Positions 22,036 to 34,973 of a stretch of DNA of 64,000 nucleotides are shown in pieces. The position numbers and the translations under genes are program-made. The notes beneath the pieces are model-generated. The model was not told the DNA's origin and made no database searches. It saw only the letters and a program-made list of their open reading frames with translations. Each line of letters starts with the position of its first letter. Position 1 is the first letter of the stretch. The DNA is taken from NCBI GenBank assembly GCA_030704615.1, contig CM060733.1, forward strand, positions 8,618,001 through 8,682,000, in the 5' to 3' direction. Source of the DNA: Takakia lepidozioides. Its lineage: Eukaryota; Streptophyta; Takakiopsida; Takakiales; Takakiaceae.

Positions 22036-23287
22036 TGCTTGCGAGGTTTTGGAAACTGCACTGACACAAATAGATGCTTGCAAACTCTTATCTGTAAACT
22101 CTATACTTACCGATCACATCGAAGGATTGTGGGCGGTAAGTATAAACTCTTGGCCTGGAACAAAAGACGATCTGGGCCTCTAGGACAATGTACAGTCTTT
22201 GAACATATGATAACTACAATAGTTTGCAATATATGATGATTTCATTGTTTTGAGCAACATGATTGGTCTCCGGGGAAAACCTGTGGATTGGTGCACGCTA
22301 GCAAGGGTGTATGTGCCTTTGCTTCCCTGTTGCGGACGAGTCCACCCACCTTATGTCCTTCCTCCTAAGAAAACTAAGATCCAAAACACACTGGCATCAA
22401 TTACTCACTTAAAGTCTTTATAACATACTGCAATATTGGCAGTCCCACAACCATTACTCTTCATGTAATTTACTGTGGCAAGAAAAGTCTTTTGCAGAAC
22501 ATTACATGAAGCCCAGTAATGTCAATGCCCTTATGGAAGTGTGGTGACATTCACAGTTCACAAAAAACGAATTGACTTGATTAATTGTAATTGACTTTGG
22601 CTCCAACTTCACCAAAAAGCAAACACAAATCAAACACAACAGCTTGGCTGCCCAGACAGGAGACTGTGTCCTCAGAAAACAAATCATTAAAATCTCCATG
22701 GTTTGCTTGGAAACACTTGGAAATGGAAACAGGTACAAAGTACCAACTTGTTGGCCCTCTAAATGGGAGGGTTCCAACTTTTTTGAGGCTAACATGTGTA
22801 GCAATGACTTGATCGACCTTATGCTGCCTACTACGCATCAACTTCTGGGGTTTCCTGCTCTGTCGGTTACGATCCTATATTCACTTACTACCTTGGTCAT
22901 GTACAACCGTTCAAAAGAAAAGTTGACTCGTATCCTGCTACAAATGACTCCTCCCTTCGCCATCTTTACTCCAACCTAAAGAGCTAAGGCTAGACGCAGA
23001 ATTCTAGAGGAATGATGCCCGCAGCAACCATAGCTCAATAGTCCCCTCCTGTATGAGGTCACCACCAAACTTCTCAGTGTGGAATGGGAAAAACATCGCC
23101 TCCCTTACAAGCTAGGAACCAATTTCGAGAGGTAATGCCCACACAGAAGCAGGGTGGACATGTTCCGGTCTGTATCCAGGACTACTACAGCCTTTTATGT
23201 TGGAAGTTTCACTGGCAAGGCTTTGGCCACTTGACTCTGTCAGCTTACTTCTGCAAACATTTTATACATGACAGCATACATTTGATT
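22036..23287. other. convergent 3' spacer between PEPC and the E2 gene
   Basis: Presumably holds the 3' untranslated regions of both genes, which are transcribed toward each other. It is A/T-rich, with no open frame of coding character, no tRNA and no clear polyadenylation cluster that I would defend. Confidence 0.4.
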
Positions 23288-26200
23288 TCAACCCAGAGTC
23301 GACAGTGGGTTGAGGTCAACTCCAAGTTCAGAAAACGCTGCCGAAAGTTTGTCCACCAGCTTTGCCAGCATCAGCTTGAAACCTGCAGAACTTTTGTCCA
23401 CTCCATGTAACTCATTCTCCAGCAACGTCATCACTTCTGTATGATTATCCACCAGGGAACCGACCTGCAAGATTTGAGTTTCATTCTAGTCTCAGTAAAA
23501 TTCATGGAGCAAACAAATAGGAGTATACATATATTCAAAAGAACGTCTGCTCACTTACATACAGAAAGACCAAATGCAGAAGCTCTCGATTCAAACAAGC
23601 CAAAGGCTGTCGTCAGGTCTCTTTTCTTTCTCTAACTCCCTATTTGTAGCTCCAAAATTTCCGACCCACCAATGCCCCACTTGCAGGGTTCTAGTGCAGG
23701 CTCCTGTCAAGGGTAGGACACAGGCTCCCTTCAAGAGACAAAACTGAGACCCCCAACCGGGGGAAATGTACATTATCAAAAGCTGTGTTAACAAATAAGA
23801 CGCATGAATAAGGATGTACCGGAGCACCTCCCAGGTAGGCCTTGCACGCCCGCAGTACTCCAGCTCCCCGTAGCACAAAATGCTGTTGAATAAGGTCCTC
23901 CAAATGCTGCAAGTGACAATTATCCTCATTAAATCTTACGTCTCCCACCAACTTTCCCTTCTGAAGAGAATGAGATCTTTGTAATCCTTCAGAGAAGCAC
24001 CTGGACAGTCAAAGGATCTTATAATTCAAGAGGTGGCTACAAGACTATCCCGAGCCACCCATGTACTTACATAACACAAAACGACACGGCAACTAGGGAG
24101 AGGCTTCACTGCCAGAGCAGGAACTCACCATTGGGGGTCGACGGAGAAGGTAGAGCATGGACTTGCAAGACAGAAGGAAGGCATTCTCGTTGTACACAAT
24201 TGAATTCTTCTCACCCTCCGCAGTGCCCGTTTGGCGGTCATAGCCTGCCTCATTGAAGTAAGGCTTTGCATTTAGCACCAAACCCTGAATGGACACTAGT
24301 AATTGCAACATGCTCGAGGTAGATGGGTCCCATACTTCAGTCCCCTTGCCTGTCCATGTGTTGAGGAGGCTGAGGCAAACTTTCCCGTTCTCATATAAAT
24401 TTGGGTTCAATCGCAACCCACCTGAGTGATAAAATACCCTCTGCCATTCATTCAAATACAGGGAACCTTAGTTATGACCTATGTACATAGCTTCATGTTT
24501 GTGTAGCTTCAAAGAACAGAGCCTAAAGAATATGAAACTATTTCTGGCAAGAGGGGATTGTCACATCCATAAGCCATGATGCAACCAACTTGGTGGAGCC
24601 GAAAATTGCTATCATGAAACCTCCCTTCTATCGTCAAGAAAAAAATTAATTTTGCTGCACCCTTGAATCCACAGTCACAAGAAGCCAGGAGTATTGAGGT
24701 CATATTTGCAAGCTAATGAGACATGAAAGAGCTTCCTGAACTGGTATAGAACCACTTGAGGCCCTTAAGTTATGTTTCACAGAATTACGTCTAACGTCGT
24801 GGTTTTCCCAGCATAGACAGTTAGAACATGAGGAAGAAGACTTACTGGGGGTATATTGGGGTAGTCAAAGGGAAAATACAAGTCAAAAACAAAAAGGCCG
24901 TCATGGTATGGTGTGCCGGGTGCACCCACAATCACAGCTCTCAGCAAATCCATTCGATCCTCATACACCCGCACATAGATTGTATCTAATACACATGTCA
25001 AGAGAAGTGAGTTGCCTGTCAAGAAGTACACATGTACACCCCAAGCAGATACTGCCGAAATGTCAACCTTTGAGAACACAAGCTAGACCAAATCTTTTTC
25101 CCCACATAAAAGAGATTCTTGAGGGTGTAATTTTGAAGATAGAAAACACATGACCATATAGCCTGGATTTGTCAAACACGCTAACTACAGACAAATGTAA
25201 TCTGAATTGTGTGTCACTCTTCATAAAGGTGACATGGTGTGGAAGTACCAGGTAGGTTCTTCTCAAGGATGCTCCAATCATCCTGTATCTTCTTCACCCA
25301 TTTCCGTTGATTGCCAAACTGCCACCACACACAACAAAATAAGTCAGCAGAGTAGACTCTCGTCCATCCAAAATTGCATATGCTGCCCACTGTACAGCCC
25401 TGAAGCGGAACATGGACTGCACCTCTGTAGTGAGATTTTTGGGCATCATCACCACATGATCACATCCATGATGCATGGGGGGGCATCTGTTCAGTAGTTT
25501 GAGCTAAGTCCATAACTCCAATGCGAACTCAATTTACTCAAATCAGATCTATCGAAGGTCATTTCTGCAAGATACATGTCAGAAAAGTATTGGTACACCA
25601 AACTAGAATTCAAGAAAATGGAAAGAGCCAGCTACAGATGAACCATTTTAGCAACCATAATAGATAGCACTGTATTGGAGGAGGGTGGTTTGTTTGCTTG
25701 AATTTGAGGTGAAAAGGAAAATGTACGCACCTGAGTTGGCTTCTATGGCCTTAAACCCTCACCTGAGTCAGAAGAAAGGGTGGGAAAAAGAGAGCCCAAT
25801 TTCTAGGGTGCAGAGGTAGGAGTGGCAATACCTGAGCAGTCTCTCCGAAGAAATGGTGGTCCAATGGATCTGAGACACTGTCAAAATGCTTGAAATCCCT
25901 AAATAGTATCGCCTTCCTTTGAGCCTGCTCCTCCCCAGTGATTTTCTCAGCTTCAGCATGCTGGGTACTTGGTTGTTGCAACAGACCAGCTGCTGCAGTT
26001 GTATCCGCATATTCTTGGTAGCTCTCTGATTGACCCGAAGACTCCGGAGAAGGAGCTGACCTGCCACTTACGTTGCTGTGATCCGGAGCAAGGCTGACAG
26101 AATCATCCAAGGAAGTGGCCTTGTCCTCGTCCTCTTCTCTGCCAGCAGATGTCGCTGAGCTCTCCAACATCCTTACAGCATCCCTGCTGCTAGAAGATGA

Positions 26201-29200
26201 GCGATCCACCACTCGCCGTGAGTCAACCGGGCTGCCAGCTTGCTCACCATCAAGTATCTCTTCCAAACCGTGTTTTGAATTTACACCCTCAAGTCCAATC
26301 CAACTCACCCCCCCCTCCCCCCTCCGACCGGCCCTGAACCCAAGCAGTCCTGCAGCCAAACGCGAAACGAGTCCTATGCATGCAGAGATTGGACCCCGGA
26401 AACGTCGTGGATTGCAGGAGGAAGGACTAAGCACTGCCTCTACTGCATTCTTTCTCTCCTTTGGCTCTGGATGGCCATCCCTCTGATTCCCATCTGAGGA
26501 CGGTGAGTCAGCTTCATCCCCAGTGTGTTCTTCAAGGCGACCAGCTGCTTCTAGTAGTTGGTCCCACGGTGCTCTCAACTGCCAGCAAAGACCCAGATGT
26601 CATTGCCAGCATCAATCACTCCAAAATACAGAAATCAATTTCTCCCGTCACATTGTTGGGATTAAAGATAGAGTACAGGAGATCCATAAATTCCAAACTA
26701 TGACAAAGAAGAAGAACTCCACACAAACTGAGACTTTCAGAGAAAAAAAGTTATACTGCTACATCAAACATGATATCATAACCCACCACATTTGAACAAC
26801 AACAAAAGGTGATATCTAGGCATAATCATTATCGAAGTGAAGGCTTGCCACCCAAAAGATCAGAAGCACATCCCAAAGCATAGCTACGCTTAGCACTGTC
26901 AGAGTGAAGGTTGACAGCTAGGGACAGACAGCAATGTACTTTGACTGTCTCCATGATGCAATAATCACAGCAAATTCCTCACGTAATGCCAACCTCCTGG
27001 CAGTGGGCTGTGTCTAAGGTGTGAAACTCAGACGATACGGTAAAAAATTCCAATCTGCAATTGAGAAGCAGTGACTGTCAGGGGCGTTGGAGCACGCGGG
27101 GTCCAGCCCTTGATGAAATAAGGACTTCTCCGGCGATACCAGCAGGCTCAGTTACTGAGGTGGATGGAAACACTCAGGGCCCCACTGTGGCTCTCAGACA
27201 TTGGCAATCTATCCTTGGTATGGTAGCAATCAGTAATTAGCCCATCAGTTCTCTACTTTGGGTTCAGTCACCTAACTTGACCCCTCCCACAAGGACCCCC
27301 ATAACTTTTCCAATTCATGGCCAATCTGAGAATTTCCACTTTGAGATTATTTCCTGTCTTTGGCTACAATTCTAATCCAGAGAGTGTGGATTTGGGTAAA
27401 AGGAGCCTCTGCAATCTGCTGTCAATCAACTGGGAGACTGGTCCCTCTACCCTAGTTGTCAAAGAGGTAGGACAACCAACAACCATCAGAATACTTGGGC
27501 TTACAGATTGTAGACAGAGCTTCCATACATTCACCACTGTAGCCGTCTCTGTAAACCACATGCAACATGTGGCTTTGTAGTTGTATTGCTGGCTACATTG
27601 CAAAGTTAAAGCAGCAAGGAGAGCAGAGAAATAGAGAGACAAATACTCTGCACACAACCTCATGCGCACGTTGGGCAGTCTCATCAGAGGAGTCCATTGT
27701 TTCCCAGCTGGCAGCATCATCACCATCATTGTCATCCAGGTCTTCAAGGTCACTCGTATGTGCTGATGAAACATCATCGTCATCACGGCTCACCACAAAT
27801 ATAAGCTCTGGTCCCACCTGTATAGAACTCCACATACACAGGAGCTGCCTCATTCAATATGGAAATATTATCACGATGATCTATATGCCTGCAAGCACCC
27901 AACCTGGGAATCCAACTTGACTGTAATGCACTTTAGTACATTGGTTATTCCCTCACCTTAGGTAACATTGGCAGCTTCCCACAGCTGAAGTTAAGCTACT
28001 CGAAAACCAGGGTTCACAAGATATTAGAGATCACAAGATGTTGAAAAAGCTCATGATACATTTGAAGCTCACAGTGAGAGGAGGCTATTGCCATATTTCA
28101 GGACCGGACCATACTGCCCATGGTGGCATTCTGTCACCCAAAGAGAAGCAAGGCAAGTCTCCACCTTGGAGCTAGGATTGAAACATGCGCCTCCAACCTG
28201 GATGAAATCCTTGGGCATACAGTTACTGTAGCTGTCCACAAAGGCTAAACAAACTAATCCTTGAAAACAGAAACTCTGAAACATTTTTCAGGCACACTCC
28301 AGCCAAACATACTGGTCAACTTATCTCAATAAGCTTGAATGTTTCACAGACTGTATGCCTTTGTAGTTTTGTGTTGGCATTCCTTCAGCTTATAGAGCTT
28401 AGTACTGCATACACAACTTCAGTGTTGATATGCAAGGCCAAAGCACAGATAGTACAATCAGCAGAGGCAGAAAGAGGACCTTGGACACTACACCATCAGC
28501 CCATGCCACCTCAATATCTCCATCATGAAGACCAATGATGAGACCAGCCCAGGACAAGTCAACACGCTCCAACTTGCCACGGTGACCAGCCCTCCCCTTG
28601 CGTCCGCGTCGCTTAGAACCCCTCTCTTTCCCAAAGATATCACTATCAGTTTCATCAACATCAACCTCTGAGTGCCCTTCCAGCCCTGATGAACCTGTCC
28701 CCTCAGACTCATCTCCAGGAAGGGGTTCTTTGGAAGGTCCCACTGATAAACGGATCACAACATCCCCAAGACAATAGCCGTAATCAGGGTGCTCCACAAG
28801 CTCGTACACGCTAACAGTCTCTTCGTTGTCAAACTCCCGGGGCTCATCAGGGCCCTGGAGCAGCTTCAACCATCGTACCACAGCTGTTCGCTGCTTTGCA
28901 TCTACACTTTTCACAATACCTACACAAACACATTTATAACTAAGTCACATTGATGACCACTGGTGAAGAAAGAATCAGAAAAACCTGAAATCTGGACTGT
29001 CAGACCTGAAACAACACACAAATTTCAGAGTAGGTAATATATGCTTACTCATCCCTAGAAGAAGCAGAAAGAAAAAAGGATACATGTATTTGGCTACTTC
29101 AAAAGGTGACAATATGGGATATGAAAGATAGATCTCTCACTGAGCTAGACATCTAGGTGAATACCTCTAACCCCATGTGGAGAAAATGGAAATTGAAACA

Positions 29201-31188
29201 CTTCCCTCAACCATGGAACCTGTACTGGTCCTAGGGTTCCTAATATGTGCTAAAATCTCAAAGACTTTGAAATAAGACCAGCAAGAGAGAGAAAGAATCT
29301 GACCTGCACGACGCATTTCATTGTCAAGTCCCTCCCCATCAGAACCTCGCTCCAAGACATACTGCTGAGGCCAAAAATCATGGTCCCCAAGATGATCCAC
29401 TGGAATGAGAGAGGATGCATTGACCTTGTTCGAAAGCGTCCCGTCCTGCCACAACACATCCACAGTTGTAGTTGTGCTCACCACAAGGGCTGCACATTCT
29501 GCAGCTTTCTCCTTCTTCAGAGCCTTTTTTTCTTTCTTTACTGCTCGCCACTGCTGCTGCTTGGTTGATCGCCGTTTATGCAAAATCAAGCTGTCCTGGA
29601 CCACCTCACAGGTAAGGGTAGCTTCTGAGGCAGCACACTCTCCCGTCAAATCAGAAGCCACAGGGCTTCCATGCCCCGCAGGTTCCATCTCCAATGAGCA
29701 TTCGTCTGACCCTGTTGCCACCTCACCAGCCCCAACTGTGGTGGCCTTAAACTTGAACCCTGCTGGAAGCAGGGTCCGATCCCCCAGCTGCCAGTTTGTG
29801 TGCAAGAAATATGTCATGGGGTGCAGATTATGGGGGTCCTGTTGCTCTGCAGGCACTGTTGTTGACGCCTTACCTGCTGAGGTGGTGCCCGCAGCAACCC
29901 AATATACAACCACTGACCCCGCCTCCACATCTACCACCACACCTTCCATGCGGCTGCCCTTCCAGTTGCTACGCAACCACTTCGCACCCTTAAACACACC
30001 TGATGAAGTAGCTCGCACTCTTTGGCCCGGATAATAGGGAGACCCCGTATCGTCCATAAGGCTCTCTGAGATCGGCAGGAGTCGATCTGTGTCTGCACGA
30101 AGAACTTTACATTTAGCCCCATCGTCGAACAGGACAGTCACATTGTCGATCACTTCTTCAACACGGCCAAGCCACATGCCATGAAGTACGTAATCCCCGG
30201 GCATGAATGTGCGCACCTGTGACCAATAATTGAAGAGTTTTGAATGTGTAAAGCATATTAACACAGAATTGAGTCTATTCAACCTGCTACCAACGTAATG
30301 GAAATCATCCAACAACACGTTTGTGCACAATGACCTGTGAAGCAAACATGGTCAAAACAGCTTTCAAGGCGACAGGAGCTTGTGCGAGTGATAAATCTCC
30401 AGGGATACGCCCAATCTTGACTCGGTATAAATAAAACGTGCTTCAAGGAGTAATAGGTTCGACATACCCTCATTACTCTAAGCCGTGAGGTTTTGATAAG
30501 AATGATTAAGTAAAAAAGATTTCACAATCTCAAAATTCTATGGTTAGCTCAAACAAATGAATTTCTCAGGCTCTATCCACATACCTGACCGGAAGTATAC
30601 TCTACCAAAAAATGGTGCTGAGAGGTTCAGTAAGCAAGCCAACAAACCTAACAAGCCTGAGAGCCATCCATGCAAAGCTACCAGCTCCATCACTAAAGCT
30701 TGAGACGATTGAATTCAGAAAGCAAAATCAAACAAGAAGTCCTGTCATCTTTGCGGCAAATTGAAAACAAGACGAAGCAGGAGCCTCACTCGTCGTAACC
30801 TCCTGCTGTCAAGCTCTTTCACAAGTTCGTTAGTTGGAAGCTCCAAATCCACAAACAGCTGCACGTCCACCACTGTACCAGTTTGTCCCAATGGATCTGC
30901 TGTTGCAGCAACAATATCGCCGTGCAAGAAAGAGCGATCTACAACACAAATATCCGACACCTTCTCGGTCGTTTCTTTCGAATTGATCCAGACGATACGC
31001 GCACATCCTTCTGCAACATATTTTTCAGCCTCTTTATCGTCTTCATCACTGTCTGAAGTGTCCGAGTCTGAAGAATCCCCTGCAACTTTGGAGACCAAGC
31101 CAAACACCTCCGGCTGTGATAGACTATGCACCACGTCTTCTCTAAAGAGCTGCACCTCTGCCACACTCCCGCCCTCACGCTCCACCAT
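23288..31188 (-). CDS. UBC24: PHO2/UBC24-UBC23 class (UBE2O-like) E2 ubiquitin-conjugating enzyme, ten exons
   Basis: Exons 31188-30790, 30216-29304, 28919-28480, 27817-27659, 26578-25832, 25318-25249, 24985-24846, 24440-24129, 23906-23820 and 23464-23288 all have GT-AG borders and closing phases; 1147 residues. The start is the first ATG of the open exon. The N-terminal two thirds carry the repeated SH3-like/tudor-like units of UBE2O relatives: [17 protein letters not shown], then [16 protein letters not shown] with [23 protein letters not shown] and [10 protein letters not shown], with an acidic [14 protein letters not shown] patch. The C-terminal UBC domain begins [12 protein letters not shown] and continues [20 protein letters not shown]. 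The catalytic Cys lies in [18 protein letters not shown] (exon 8). In seed plants PHO2 targets phosphate transporters and PHO1 in endomembranes for degradation; whether this orthologue does so is inference. No miR399-like sites could be assessed. Confidence 0.9.
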
Positions 31189-32128
31189 AGCTGACCTATA
31201 CAACTTTTTTACTTGCAAGCTCCGCAACACGAGCTTCAAATCCGAGGCCCTCTTGAAGATTTATCTATAACACTCACGATTCTGAGTTTCTGGCATCCCT
31301 GCCTACATAGAGATTCTTTGCCTTCAAGACCTCCCAAATTCCAGGCTGTTTCTCAAAAGCACATAATCAGCCTCCCGTCCCTTCCGGCTCAGACGTGAAC
31401 AGGAGCCACGCAACCTTCCCCCCCGCTGAAGAATCCTCCACTCGAGACCAGTTCATTAATACACTCGAAGGACCTTAGCCGCGTGTACCAAACGTGAGAA
31501 ACTCGACCTTCTCCCTTGATCTTATATCGCCACCTCTATACAAACCTTCTTTTCAGAGGCAGGGGAGGTGAGTCTGCGAAACCATGCACATTGGCACATG
31601 AGAAGTGGCACCGAGAGAGAAGAGAAAGCTTTCAAACTAATCTACAAAATTCCACAACCTTCACACCCGGCTCTACTCTCACAATCTACTCGAATCCAGC
31701 ATATCCCTCTGCCTCACTCCTGCACTTATCAACAGCAGCATGAACCCTAACAACAATCCAATAAGTACTTACCTTATTCTCTGCTGCCCTCATTTTCTGG
31801 CAATCTTCCTCCCTGTCTGCAGCAGCAAGCACCGAGAGAGGGGGTTCTGTCCTTGCACACGAAGGGTTTTGTGAGCCACCTCTTATTTGACTCCATTCTG
31901 TACGTGGCACCTCATTATTAGCCAACTCAGTATTACCCCAGGTCTACCCAATCGTCTTCGACAGCAACTCAATACAATATTCCACGTGTCCCCTGGCAAG
32001 TGGTGTCAATAATGACCCAGTCTTTTGGGCCAATCGTATCTTTTCACATATACACTTTTGTCCTGTGAATAGGGAGGGGGGTTTGCCGCAGTCTCGCTGC
32101 AGAGCTTCGAAGGTTTTGAGCTGCAGCC
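31189..32128. promoter_or_regulatory. bidirectional promoter region between E2 and coiled-coil genes
   Basis: 940 bp separate the two divergent start codons. It must hold both promoters and the 5' leaders; a leader intron of the E2 gene is possible. The sequence is pyrimidine-rich on the plus strand at 31370-31740. I see no strong TATA box at a defensible distance from either ATG. Confidence 0.4.
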
Positions 32129-34712
32129 ATGGCGTTGCCTTGTGGCTTTGAGGCACGCTTGCAAGAGATGAGGCAGACCTGGCAGCAGCGGATTCAGGTT
32201 CTTGAGGTGCCTCCTTGTTTTTCCTTTTCCCCTTTTTTGATGAAGGCTTAGATATTCGTCTGTCTCTCCTCCCTCCTTTCTTACTGCTGAAATCTATCTT
32301 ACGTCGGCCATCTAGCGTCTGAACTCGAAGGAATCAAATCGGTTGCGCTTGTCATGGCTGATATCTCACTATGGGATATTCCTCGCAGGAAGAGAAAAAG
32401 CTGCAGAAGACTAAGAAACTCTTGCTCCAAGAAAAGACCCAGGAATTGCGGGAGATTCAGCACCGGCGCTTGGTCTTGAAACAAGAGACCGCTGGAACGT
32501 ACTGCAAGATCATAGCCAAAGAAGATGAAATACAGGCCTACAAGAAGAAGGCTAAAGAGTTTGCCTCCAAGCATCGGTATGGTGCTTTCCAACATGCCAG
32601 AGAGGTCATTAGACTCTATCCTCATTGTTGCTGAGTCCGAGGCCATTCATGCAAGGAAAAGCGGAGTATGAACGAGAGTTGATCGTTGTACAGATACCTA
32701 TATGGTTCAGAAATGTCTGGTGCATTCGCAGAGACTTGGGACTTGAAGTGGATGAACTGGAGAAGCAATCAGAGATAAATGATGAAATTTATGCCCGCAC
32801 TAGGAGCCAGATGCAGCAGTTTGACCAGGCTGTTGAAGAGCATATGTCGGGCTTACGACTGGAGGTTACCAAACTGCAATTGGTTGCTGATAAGGTGGGT
32901 ATTCCAAATGCATGAACCTTCACCTCACTGGTTCTTTCCAGGTATACTGACTGAAACCAAAACCTCACAGAAGTTGGGACTCACAGGACATCCATGGACT
33001 TCCGTGCAGCTGGACTCAGAACTACGACAGGTTAAGGAGGAAGCTGTACTTTCAGACATGGATGTCGAAATTGCAGTGCAAGAAAGGAGAAGGGGAGAAC
33101 TTCACGCAAGGCAAGAGGAGCTTGCACGCAAAGCTGCTGAGAGTAGCTTGACCAGCGACCATCTTCGAAATGAGCTGGAAATGGCCCGTCGACAGCAGGT
33201 ACGCCCAGCTAATTTTTGTCAATTGTTAATGAAGGAATGGAAACTGCTGGCAGCAAATTGCGAAAACAGTAAAAACTGTAGTAGTATCAATGCTCCAACT
33301 GGAGATAAGCTGTGTTGTAGTCCAGACTGTGCTTTTTCACACACTACCCTTCCAACCGACTAAAATGCATTAGATTAAAATCTCTGGCTGCCACTCAACT
33401 ATGACCTTATCAAAGGTTTAGGAAATCCGCACCACAAGCTGTGGATTTGTCATTCCAAACTGGATAAAATGCACTGAGGCAAGTGGAAGCGTCAATAAAA
33501 TGGCAGTTGCTTCTATGCAAGCATTTTTCTCTCCTATGTTTCAAATTTGACATGGACCTTGGTGTTGCAAGCCACAGCAACAGCTTTGTTCCTAAGCTCT
33601 TCATAGCCAGTCTGGTTGACATGTCTTGTACGTTTCTCCCAGAACCATTTGCCAGTTTGATGGGTTTAGGGCTTAGGGTTCCAGTGGCTGCCCAGGCATT
33701 TTGTTCCCCAAACTTCTAGAAATATGACCTACAACTCTCCCCCAATTTGTGAGGCATGACCCTGGTGTCAAATCAAACTAGTAGAACCTATGTTGGTGTC
33801 TTCTTTGTGTCCATCAAATGGGTAAATCTGTGGGAAGGTATAATTCTCGTGCGCGTATTACCTGGTGAGGGTGGAGAAGGATCAAGACAGAGGGATTGGC
33901 CTTTTGCTTAGTTTTCCAACACCTCCTGACAAATGTACCTCCCTACAAAACCATTGCTTTTCATACTTAGGAAAAAGCAATGCTGATAGACATGAAGAGA
34001 TTTCCTACACATTATCAGATCACCTTTCTTGCTGTTGATGATTAAATTGGTTACCATTGATGGCAGGAGGAGAATGCAGAGATACTTTCATTTGATATTT
34101 GCATGCACAAGGATGAGAGAAGGGTGATGGAGTTGCAGCTTCAGAGTCTTGAAGCTAGCATCTCTGAGATGACGCATCTGGGTGGTCAGCGGGAAAAGTC
34201 TGCACTCAACTCTCCTAGTTCAGAGCATAATCTGGACTGCAGATCAGATGAACATTTGCCACATAGAAAAGCGGGACAGCAGAAACATGTTAGAAGAATA
34301 AAAGAGAGAATGTTTTTGAGACTGCACACTCAGAACCAGAGGATCTTGTTCCAGCTGGATGCTAATCTTTTGGCAGACAACATGGCTCTTTTACCAAGTG
34401 CTGTTGCCTCTGCGTTTTTCAGACATTCGCTTTCTTGATGATCCCATTCAAGGAATGCTCGAACAGGGTAATTGTGAGTCTATTATAGTGTTAACAGAGA
34501 CAATAGATCCACTGTCGTCATGTAGTCTTTTTCTGGGTTCTGGAATTATGAACATAGTGGAACCCCTAATTAGAACCAACTGTATAGAACGTAACATCCT
34601 ACCAATTGGTTGCTTCCTGTAACAACTTGCATATGGATGGCAGGGAGCTCCTGGACTGGGACTTGAGGCTGCAAGAACGGAGAAAGACCTTACAGAGATT
34701 CAAATGAGTGCT
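32129..34712 (+). CDS. coiled-coil protein of unknown function, at least five exons
   Basis: Exons 32129-32206, 32389-32576, 32732-32894, 33010-33198 and one starting at 34067 join with GT-AG borders and matching phases. A final exon probably begins at 34645 (acceptor GATGGCAG) and ends within about 70 bp; the donor of the exon before it is not settled, so the C terminus is uncertain. In one frame it would read ELLDWDLRLQERRKTLQRFK and stop at about 34707; in another it stops at 34712. The product is almost entirely heptad-type coiled coil rich in E, K, Q, R and L (for example EEKKLQKTKKLLLQEKTQEL and EIAVQERRRGELHARQEELA). No catalytic domain or membrane segment is seen. I considered a kinetochore SPC25-type protein but the globular C-terminal domain is not visible. 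It shares its upstream region with the E2 gene. Confidence 0.6.
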
Positions 34713-34973
34713 TAGATCCACTGTACATGATCTCCAGCCAATACAATGCACCTAGTCTTCTCTTCATGCCCACTCTTCCAGGTCTCTCTGCACCTCTAGT
34801 GGGATAATTCTTTCCAGGACTTTACTGGCAGTGTCCCATAATCATACTTGAATTGATCATGCCCATTGTAAAGCTTGCCAAAATCACCTTGGCTTTTGAG
34901 CTTCACTTTGAAGTGACCAGTTTGAAAACATCGTTCGTTCCCTTTGAAGCTGTGCACTTGAACATCAAGTATA

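Noticed and set aside
25294-25476. Short minus-strand open frame overlapping E2 exon 6
   Set aside because: Only the 25318-25249 part in the correct frame belongs to the E2; the longer open frame is intronic read-through in a different frame.
32129-34712. Kinetochore protein SPC25 as identity of the coiled-coil gene
   Set aside because: The coiled coil fits many families and the C-terminal globular domain expected for SPC25 is not visible.
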